Assembly (NCBI GenBank): GCA_023091735.1
Contig: JALKBU010001328.1
Location: 1-12,501 of the forward strand
Length of the DNA: 12,501 bases
Source of the DNA: Trichomonas tenax
Lineage: Eukaryota > Parabasalia > Trichomonadida > Trichomonadidae
Reading direction: 5' to 3'
Below the pieces are notes generated by a model. That model did not search any database and was not told where the DNA came from. It worked only from the letters and a program-made list of their open reading frames with translations. The position numbers were made by a program, and so were the translations under genes. Of the stretch, positions 7,145 to 12,501 are shown piece by piece (the stretch's first letter is position 1; the number at the start of each line of letters is the position of its first letter).

Positions 7145-8089
7145 ATGCCTTTAGCATATGATAATAGAGTTGAAATACAGAACATACAGAGTACATTGAG
7201 CATAAATTATGATTCAAAAAAATATAAAATAAATTTCGAATATCCATGCACAAGTCCACAAAATTGTTATCCATATGAAATACTATTATATCCAGGAAAA
7301 TATTTCCTTGAGATTTGGGGTGCGCAAAGCAGGAATGTAACGAATGGATATAATAATGTCGCAAATGTTCCAGGAGGTACAGGAGGCTACTCATGTGGTG
7401 TCTACAATACTATTCAAAAAACAAAACTATATTGACACTTAGGAGGCATCAAACTCAACAGTATATCGTGGTGCAACATACAATGGAAGGGGAGCAACTG
7501 GGAGTATGGATGAAGCAAGCGGTGGTGGTGCGAGTGATTTCAGGATATCTTCGGGAAATTGGAGTCAAAATTTTGAATCAAGAATTCTTATAGCAGGTGG
7601 TGGTGGTTCATATAATACAAATAGTTCAGGCTTGGCATTTTCTGGAGGAAAAGGTGGTGGTTTAAAAGGTAGAAAAGATTCAAGAGGTCTTTCTGCAGTA
7701 GGAACTCAAACCGGATGTGACAACACTGCATATGCATTCTGTGGAAGCCTAGGAATTGGATCTTCTAGTTGGTATGGATCGGGTGGTGGCGGAAAATATG
7801 GCGGCGGGAGTTATAAGAACTTGAATGATCCCATTTTAATAGGCTCAGGTGGTGGAGGTGGTTCAGGAAGTATTGAAGGTGTGATTTCGTTCGATAATCA
7901 CACGCCATGTAAATGATTTCGTTCGATAAATGGAAAGCAATCACTGATTTTTCTAATCACACTGGTCATGGATCAGCTTCGATTACTATGATTGATGAGC
8001 TTCAAAATCTTAAGATGGATACATGCTTTTCTAAATTTAGAATCGCAGCATTTGTTCTTGATAATCTTGAAATAAAACTTTGTTTGTGA
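7145..8089 (+). pseudogene. Glycine-rich (ALK-type Gly-rich domain) protein gene, disrupted
   Basis: The N-terminal frame (7145-7432) contains YPCTSPQNCYPYEILLYPGK followed by YFLEIWGAQ and VPGGTGGYSCGVY, the entry to a Gly-rich domain like that in ALK-type receptors and large trichomonad families. A TGA at 7433-7435 interrupts it at KTKLY-stop-HLGG. From about 7443 the domain continues in another frame: RILIAGGGGS, FSGGKGGGLKG, YGSGGGGKYGGGS and IGSGGGGGSGS, ending at a TGA at 7914-7916. A third segment, back in the first frame from 7913, reads NHTGHGSASITMI (the usual domain end) and stops at 8087-8089. So there is one in-frame stop, one frameshift near 7440 and a second at a duplicated 16-base motif. 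No transmembrane segment is visible after the domain. The intact protein would probably have been extracellular or surface-associated; here it is broken. A short upstream frame (ATG at 7098, MVSESDNTRVDNNQNQ) may be its lost N-terminus. Confidence 0.75.
7882..7929 (+). repeat. 16-base direct repeat that breaks the Gly-rich frame
   Basis: TGATTTCGTTCGATAA occurs at 7882-7897 and again at 7914-7929, separated by a 16-base filler. The offset of 32 bases is not a multiple of three. Upstream of the first copy the Gly-rich frame reads VISFD, and downstream of the second copy the conserved domain end is read after ISFD in the shifted frame. A 32-base insertion therefore accounts exactly for this frameshift. 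Confidence 0.85.
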
Positions 8090-8376
8090 ATAACTTTATT
8101 TACTTTCTGTAAATTTTCCTTTTTAGATTAATAGTTACTCATAATCTGTTGATATAATAAAATTTAATAAAAATAATTCATAAATATATTGAAGAGACTA
8201 ATCATCACATAGATTACATGTAAAGGATTGATGCTACGAATGTAAAATCCTGTGATTTTATATACTTCATATGCAAAAAAATGCTGTTAGTAATAAAATG
8301 TCACTTTTCGGTAAGTCAAATTCTAAGTTCAGTTTAGTTTTTTTTTTCAAGACAAAAGCAAATATCAAAAAGTTTA
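8090..8376. other. Intergenic AT-rich DNA, no gene seen
   Basis: This is the space between the converging ends of the Gly-rich remnant and the CYRI gene. It is AT-rich with short ORFs only. The end adjacent to 8377 holds the 3' untranslated region of the minus-strand gene and an 11-base T run at 8337-8347. Confidence 0.5.
8373..8376 (-). terminator. TAAA polyadenylation signal of the CYRI gene
   Basis: On the minus strand the gene ends AAA-TAA-TAA-ACT. Two stop codons in tandem are followed by A, giving TAAA immediately after the first stop, as expected for a trichomonad 3' end. Confidence 0.6.
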
Positions 8377-9309
8377 TTATTTGAGCATTTCCTTGATTTT
8401 CGCATCTGTTGTTGGCTTGCTCAATGTGTTTGTGGAGTATTTGATAATATCGATCAAATCGGATTGCTTTGGAGTGAAGTTGAGAATCAAATCCACTGCC
8501 TCACGGTAGTGGTACTTCGCATCACGGCAAAATGCGCCGACAGGATGGATGTAATCGTAAATAACAACAGCAGTTGTCAAACATCTGAGGCAAATCAAGC
8601 AGAGCTCTGGTGATGGGTTTTCGTTCTTTGTGCAGATCGAAGTGCAGCAGTCAGCAACTAAACCAATCAATTGAATTGCAGCGTTAAGCTTTTCTGGGTT
8701 ATCTTTGTATTTTGACTTTAAATCATTTACGAATTTAGTTGTGAAAGGCATTTTAGATCCCCAAAATACTGTTGACATGTTAGATTCCATAAAAAGACTG
8801 TCGAAACTTCCATCTTGATTGTGAGCTGGGCAATTGCGTCTGAAATAAGCTAAATCGTTTTGCAGCATTGGTTTCTTGATTGGAATCTGATCGAATTTTA
8901 AGCAAACATCGAATCCATCAGCAACGCATTTAGTGATAGCCGGATATTCTGTGAAAAAGTCCATTCTTGAGTTTCCCATCATGTCGAGGACGACATCAAT
9001 AACATTGACGAATTCCGTTGATACTGTTTCGGAGAAGTGATATCCGTCCATTTGAATATAAACGTTTGGTAATATGTGGTTCCAAGCAGCATCTTTGTTC
9101 GCTTGGGAGCCATCTCTGATGGCCGCCTTAACGAGGTCCTGGCCGTCCTTGTAATCCATGAATTTAGCGTATAATTCATTAGCCGGTTTCAATACTTTCA
9201 CTTGAAATTGATTATATGTATTTGCCTCGACGCCCTCTTTCGGGGAAACGTTCTGGAGGTCTATATCGATTGCATGTAGCGGTCCTAAAGAGCTAAATAA
9301 ATTGCCCAT
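8377..9309 (-). CDS. CYRI/FAM49-family Rac1-binding protein
   Basis: This 310-residue protein matches the CYRI (FAM49, DUF1394) family in length (animal members about 320) and in landmarks. It has an N-terminal MGNLFSS (Gly2 suits N-myristoylation), AAWNHILPNV near 74-83, LKFDQIPIKKPMLQNDLAYF near 137-156, an Arg-Arg pair at 157-158, and IYDYIHPVGAFC at 250-261. Family members use an equivalent Arg pair to bind active Rac1 and so restrain the SCAR/WAVE complex and Arp2/3 actin assembly at the leading edge; this would act at the membrane through the lipid anchor. An in-frame upstream ATG at 9402 would add 31 basic residues. I prefer 9309 because family proteins begin with MGN. No clear TCA-Y-W initiator precedes either ATG. 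The gene is visibly more GC-rich than its surroundings and has no internal stop, so it appears functional and possibly recent in this location. Confidence 0.92.
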   Translation of the reverse strand: MGNLFSSLGPLHAIDIDLQNVSPKEGVEANTYNQFQVKVLKPANELYAKFMDYKDGQDLVKAAIRDGSQANKDAAWNHILPNVYIQMDGYHFSETVSTEFVNVIDVVLDMMGNSRMDFFTEYPAITKCVADGFDVCLKFDQIPIKKPMLQNDLAYFRRNCPAHNQDGSFDSLFMESNMSTVFWGSKMPFTTKFVNDLKSKYKDNPEKLNAAIQLIGLVADCCTSICTKNENPSPELCLICLRCLTTAVVIYDYIHPVGAFCRDAKYHYREAVDLILNFTPKQSDLIDIIKYSTNTLSKPTTDAKIKEMLK

Positions 9310-9402
9310 TCTATTTTCGTAGAAAAACTGTTTTCTGATGTTTACAATGGTTGATTCTTGATGATTTTGCTTCCAATTTTTTGCGATTTTTAGAGCTTTC
9401 AT

Positions 9403-9826
9403 AGAGAGTAGATGCCAAATAACAACAGAAAATCAAATTTATTTTTTCAAAAAAATTTATTGCTTTTAGCTTTAAATTTAGATATAATAAACTAAATTAT
9501 AGTTAAATTCATCAAAAGTTTGGACTTTTTGGAGATTTTTCATTTTCATTTTTTTCAAAATTGATTCTAGCTTTATATTTGGATATTCTTTTGTTAATTA
9601 TGAAGAAATCTGCTCGAAAAATCGAGTTTTGAGAATTCAATAAACAATTATTTTTCCCTTTTTCGATTTTGACTCAATATCTATAAAATACACCTAAAAT
9701 TATAATTGATTTTATCAAAATTATAGAGTTTTAGTTTTTCAATAAAAACCTATTTTCTTATTTTCCAATTTTGGTCATAAGGTGATTATCTATATCATTT
9801 ATAGTTTCCGAAAATCAATGAATTAG
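9403..9826. other. AT-rich stretch upstream of the CYRI gene, no gene seen
   Basis: Long T-rich runs recur, with phrases such as TTTTTCAAAA and GATTTT repeated loosely. The promoter of the minus-strand CYRI gene must lie at the left end of this stretch or in 9310-9402, but I cannot identify an initiator. No tRNA or repeat array was found. Confidence 0.5.
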
Positions 9827-10009
9827 TTCATCCTTAAAATTTTCTTCCGAGTATTATATACTGGGGGTTACTTGCCATATTTTGCAAAGCCTGTTGTGGA
9901 GAGATATATAAGGATTTTAGAACATAGTTGTGGCCTGCAAATTGATTTCATTTTAGAATGCCGCAGTGTTTTATTTTTCACTCTAGACAGATCCTTACAG
10001 TCTATTTAA
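9827..10009 (+). pseudogene. Possible coding remnant, 60 codons, no start
   Basis: The frame is open from after the TAG at 9824-9826 to the TAA at 10007-10009. It reads RVLYTGGYLPYFAKPVVERY then IRILEHSCGLQIDFILECRS, which is more protein-like than the surrounding T-rich DNA. There is no usable ATG and no recognised family. It lies just before the Polinton-like fragments and might belong to the same remnant. Confidence 0.25.
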
Positions 10010-10064
10010 ATTTATTATTTTTTCTTACAATTTTTTAAATAATTTATTTTTTAATTCGTAAGAA

Positions 10065-10259
10065 ATGAACTCAGAACTTCAGTATGTCACAGTCAATAAA
10101 TTAATTGAAGCACTTAACCCAATTTTGGATGGTGTCAAACAAGTTGATGTTTACTTTTCCGATTATGTTATTTTTGAAATTTTGAAGCTGTCAATTTTAA
10201 ACATTTTGTTTAACTTACAAGTGGACAAATCATTAAACATTTCTTTATTCTTCGAATAG
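10065..10259 (+). pseudogene. Truncated gene start, Polinton-like cluster
   Basis: The first ~31 codons (MNSELQYVTVNKLIEALNPI and on to about QVDVYFSDY) look like a genuine protein start. From about 10160 the frame runs antisense through the minus-strand gene that ends at 10163, and the residues become AT-driven. So an upstream gene seems to have been cut and joined to the end of an oppositely oriented one. Placement in the Polinton/Maverick context rests on general resemblance to short trichomonad Polinton ORFs and is uncertain. Confidence 0.4.
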
Positions 10260-10396
10260 AAGTCATTAAATTCATCAATAGAATTAAACTCAGTTGTTTC
10301 AGTAATGGGTTTAATTATTTTTACTTCTATTTGTTCATCTTCTTCTTCATTTGTTTCTTCTTGAATATTATCATTGATTTTTAAAATTGGTTTCAT
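10163..10396 (-). CDS. Small acidic protein, Polinton-like, probably 3'-truncated
   Basis: This 77-residue ORF begins MKPILKINDN, followed by an acidic stretch (ETNEEEDEQIEVK, about residues 14-26) and a C-terminal part with FNSIDEFNDFYSKNKEMFND and LSTCKLNKMFKIDSFKISKI. The latter has the look of a small DNA-binding-like or helix-turn unit (T-x-K-L-N-K-x-[FY]-K-I) that I associate with short ORFs of trichomonad Polintons. The stop comes right at the 10160 junction, so the natural end may be missing. It is divergent from the 10461 gene with 64 bases between. Confidence 0.5.
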   Translation of the reverse strand: MKPILKINDNIQEETNEEEDEQIEVKIIKPITETTEFNSIDEFNDFYSKNKEMFNDLSTCKLNKMFKIDSFKISKIT

Positions 10397-10460
10397 TTCA
10401 TTATAATTAAAAAAAATATTAAATATAATTTATAAAATTTTAGTTTTTTAATATAAAATC
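10397..10460. promoter_or_regulatory. Short divergent intergenic region
   Basis: Sixty-four bases of nearly pure A/T separate the ATGs of the minus-strand 10396 gene and the plus-strand 10461 gene, with AATATAA-type boxes on both strands. Any promoters for both must lie here. No standard TCA-Y-W initiator is present, unlike the 3599 gene, which would fit genes foreign to the usual host promoter system. Confidence 0.35.
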
Positions 10461-10583
10461 ATGGCTGCTGGAATATTTAAGAAAATATGGAATGGAATAA
10501 AATCTGGAACAAAGAAAGCATGGGAAGTGATTAAGAAAAGTGCTAAATTTGTTAACCTTATCGTTTATCCATTTTTTCCTTAA
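10461..10583 (+). CDS. 40-residue basic amphipathic peptide, Polinton-like
   Basis: The ATG at 10461 opens a frame to the TAA at 10581-10583. Residues 1-32 (MAAGIFKKIWNGIKSGTKKA then WEVIKKSAKFVN) form a Lys-rich helix with Phe, Ile and Trp on one face, as in membrane-active peptides. The last eight residues (LIVYPFFP) look unrelated, suggesting the original gene was cut near codon 32. Short proteins of this type occur among the minor virion-like genes of Polintons and related adenovirus-like elements; membrane activity here is inference from the pattern only. It is too short for reliable homology by eye. Confidence 0.45.
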   Translation: MAAGIFKKIWNGIKSGTKKAWEVIKKSAKFVNLIVYPFFP

Positions 10584-11250
10584 TTTTTTTCTCGATAAAT
10601 TTGGAGTAAACATATATATTTTTTTATTGTGCAGTTTAATAGCTTGCCTCCATGGGCATGCTGTAGTGGTGTCAAATGATACTGTTGGAAGAAACTGTGT
10701 AATTGCATTAGATAATTAGGACTGAAAATATCGATAATTATGCCCTATCACAATGGATTTATATTGCATATGTCTGTATAAACTGTGTTATGGTGTTGAT
10801 TGTGGTTTTTACAGATATTTTAAATTTGATCCATATATTGGTGAAACAAAATACATTTATTTTGAGTTTAATTGTTATAAACATGTAGTGTAACATACAT
10901 GCATAGCAATCATGTGTGTCAATCAGTGATTATCAATATTGAGCTAGTTGTGTGATGTTTATGTATACAAAAAATAATCGATTCAATGAATGAATGATTC
11001 AGCTATTTCTCACCAAAACATAGGATCGAAGATATATGTTGTATATGTATATATGTTTATATGTTTATATATGTTTATATGTGTGTTATGTATAGGTTAT
11101 TATGGTTGCCATATGTGTTTCATTTGTTATTGCTGTGTTTATCATGCATGAAGTCAAGCGTGCAGCACATTGACTTTGGTGCAAGAAAACATAAATCATT
11201 GCGTCTGAGAGCTTTATACGTCACATGCTTCACTTGACTACAGTGTTCTA
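10584..11250. other. Stretch between Polinton-like cluster and right arm
   Basis: No confident gene. Two short plus-strand frames look weakly protein-like. One (about 10602-10719) reads LLCSLIACLHGHAVVVSNDT and could be a leader-type hydrophobic segment. The other (10753-10893, 46 codons) contains YGVDCGFYRYFKFDP. They may be scraps of one decayed gene. Both strands otherwise lack coding character. Confidence 0.35.
11041..11085. repeat. Short tandem repeat of TATATGTT type
   Basis: ATATGTTTAT units recur at 8-10 base intervals across this stretch. It is a simple-sequence tract, about 165 bases before the right arm. Confidence 0.7.
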
Positions 11251-12120
11251 TGACTATTGTACCGTTATAATGTATCACAAACAAAGAAATAAAGATGAGA
11301 TAATTTAGTTCCTTCATGATAATTTAGGAAACAACTTTTGAATGAGCAGAAAAAATTCTCACAAATATTGAATGACGTAAAATAACAATATTATGCATAT
11401 CTAATATGAATGATAAATAACATAATTTGCAGCTACTCCCTCAATATATTCTATGAGTCAGATTATTGTATAGTTTATAATAAAATGTAAACACATTCAA
11501 AATACTATATTAAGCATATTGATATTGCGACGGTTTGCCTTTTCAAATTTTGAAAATCCTCAGAAATGCAATATGTGGTAGTTGGCATATACATATGATA
11601 TTCAATAATATATTTTGGAACTTAAATCTGTCACTTTTTGCACTTTTTTCCTTCTTTTGCATTTTCCAGCCCTTCTGATGATTATATATCAAATACAGAA
11701 ATAACCCATGTTACCACATGTCCTAGGGAATAAGACGCCATAATATCTAGGCAAAATAAGCACGTTTTATTTGAATTATTTTTATCTCGCATATTACACA
11801 CTTTTTATTAGTTTACTATCATTTATTACATGTTTAGAGTATATATCCGTAATAAAAATATTTGTATAACTTTAAGCATCATATTTGTCAAAAATAGCAA
11901 ATTTCCAATATTTGCATTTAAAACTGATTCAAATATGGCAATCATTATGATATTATCTCAAATACTGTTTTAAAAATATAATTACTACTCATTAGTTACA
12001 AATCTTTGTTATCTAGTAACATTCTCGATGATGCAGTCACCAGCTACTTGATTTAATGATAGAAATACCGAGAAGAGGACTAGATAACAAAAATTTTGTT
12101 GATATTTCGAAATTGCGGCT

Positions 12121-12189
12121 GGTGTGAGTGCTATCTCGATGGCACTGTGATGGAACAATCCACAGCGCCATGGAGATAGCACTCACACA
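12121..12189. repeat. Hairpin module H3 (right arm)
   Basis: GGTGTGAGTGCTATCTCGAT on the left pairs with ATGGAGATAGCACTCACACA on the right. It is the mirror of 315-382, with one observed base difference in the right-hand stem (CACTGTGA here against the left-arm equivalent of CATTGTGA). Confidence 0.8.
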
Positions 12190-12230
12190 TAGGAGAACAG
12201 CATTTTGAATTGGTAATTTACTCTATTCTC

Positions 12231-12326
12231 AAAGTCTCTGTTTCAGGCTTCATTCTCAGTGTTGGTGCCACAGCACAGTCGCTTTAGTGCATCAGCACTG
12301 AGGATGGAGCATGAGATAGAGACTTT
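12231..12326. repeat. Hairpin module H2 (right arm)
   Basis: AAAGTCTCTGTTTCAGGC on the left pairs with GAGATAGAGACTTT on the right. It is the mirror of 178-273, with three scattered base differences between the arms. Confidence 0.7.
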
Positions 12327-12353
12327 GGAGTTTTTTTTTTGTTCACCATCGTG

Positions 12354-12418
12354 TGTGAGTGCTATCTCGATGGCACTGTGATGGAACAATCCACAACGCT
12401 ATAGAGATAGTATTCATA
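12354..12418. repeat. Hairpin module H1 (right arm)
   Basis: This is the mirror of 84-148 with one base difference, including the same pattern of imperfect pairing. The shared imperfections mean the weak stem predates the duplication of the arms. Confidence 0.7.
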
Positions 12419-12501
12419 CAGAAAGCTTGTAAACACGAAGGAAATAAATTATCTCATCTTTATTTCTTTGTTTGTGATACATTATAACGGTACAGTAGTC
12501 A

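Larger units (their letters stand above)
1..12501. mobile_element. Large transposon-like unit bounded by long terminal inverted repeats
   Basis: The first and last bases of the window are reverse complements: TGACTACTGTACCG opens it and CGGTACAGTAGTCA closes it. The match runs inward for about 1.2-1.3 kb. Between the arms lie about 10 kb of cargo: two intact cellular-type genes (a helical-repeat protein at 3599 and a CYRI homologue at 8377), several decayed genes, and short Polinton-like fragments at 10065-10583. I see no transposase, integrase, polymerase or capsid gene of normal length. The unit could be a non-autonomous gene-carrying transposon, a gutted Polinton, or two inverted small elements that happen to flank this DNA. 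Flanking target-site duplications cannot be judged because the window stops exactly at the repeat ends. The inverted-repeat structure is seen directly; the mobile nature is inferred. Confidence 0.65.
11251..12501. mobile_element. Miniature inverted-repeat element forming the right arm
   Basis: This 1,251-base unit starts TGACTATTGTACCGTTATAA at 11251 and ends with the reverse complement of the same sequence at 12501. Its own terminal repeats are about 67 bases (11251-11317 against 12435-12501) with about three mismatches. It has the form of a complete non-autonomous element: two identical-type ends, no gene, hairpin-rich interior. The left arm (1-1331) has only the outer end and lacks the inner terminus, so it is either a truncated second copy or the true end of a larger element. 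The base pair step before 11251 is CTA, but a target duplication cannot be tested without the sequence beyond 12501. Confidence 0.7.
11315..12501 (-). repeat. Right terminal inverted repeat arm
   Basis: The reverse complement of this segment matches 1-1331. The inner limit is the shared ATCATG at 11315-11320, where the sequence switches to the inner terminal repeat of the miniature element. It lacks the ~138 bases found around 625-762 in the left arm. Confidence 0.9.

Noticed and set aside
7089..7394. 101-residue minus-strand ORF
   Set aside because: It is antisense to the Gly-rich N-terminal segment, whose cysteine/aromatic pattern identifies the true strand.
8979..9179. Minus-strand ORF overlapping the CYRI gene in another frame
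   Set aside because: It is an out-of-frame shadow of a clearly assigned gene.
9310..9402. Intron near the CYRI start
   Set aside because: No trichomonad-type GTATGT donor or conserved branch/acceptor motif is present; an alternative start is simpler.
9880..9990. tRNA-like gene
   Set aside because: I looked for a TTCGA-type T arm and paired acceptor ends and could not form a cloverleaf.
11120..11317. Minus-strand 65-residue ORF across the inner end of the right arm
   Set aside because: It crosses from unique DNA into the terminal repeat and has no family features.

Overview
The window looks like nuclear DNA of a parabasalid protist (Trichomonas or Tritrichomonas type). It is very AT-rich outside genes, and its genes are intronless. 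The clearest gene (3599) has a TCATT initiator box 11 bases before its ATG and a stop codon fused to a TAAA polyadenylation signal, both trichomonad hallmarks. The gene content also fits: a solenoid protein, an ankyrin fragment, a glycine-rich surface-type protein and Polinton/Maverick-like debris.

The main structural fact is that the window is bounded by long terminal inverted repeats. Bases 1-1331 match the reverse complement of 11315-12501, and both ends carry TGACTACTGTACCG. By eye the outer ~450 bases of the two arms are about 98% identical and the inner part about 87-93%. Each arm contains a series of long hairpins. The right arm is also bounded on its inner side (11251) by another copy of the terminal sequence, so 11251-12501 could be a complete 1.25-kb miniature element. 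The window therefore looks like one large transposon-like unit, or like a composite unit with two inverted copies of a small element around about 10 kb of cargo.

Layout: 1-1331 left arm; 1332-2407 gene-free AT-rich DNA with a palindrome cluster; 2408-3463 two decayed genes; 3507-3543 a perfect hairpin; 3599-4993 an intact 464-residue helical-repeat protein; 5068-5800 decayed fragments, including an ankyrin piece; 5801-6838 no recognisable gene; 6839-8089 a small ORF and a broken glycine-rich protein gene; 8377-9309 (minus) an intact CYRI/FAM49 homologue, the one gene whose function can be named; 9403-10064 mostly gene-free; 10065-10583 a cluster of short truncated genes resembling Polinton genes; 10584-11250 gene-free with a TATATGTT-type repeat; 11251-12501 right arm.

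Only two full-length genes look intact (3599 and 8377). They do not form a pathway with each other. CYRI proteins bind Rac-type GTPases and restrain SCAR/WAVE-driven actin assembly, which would suit an amoeboid trichomonad, but nothing here shows expression. No transposase, integrase, DNA polymerase or other replication gene was found, so any mobility would have to be supplied in trans.
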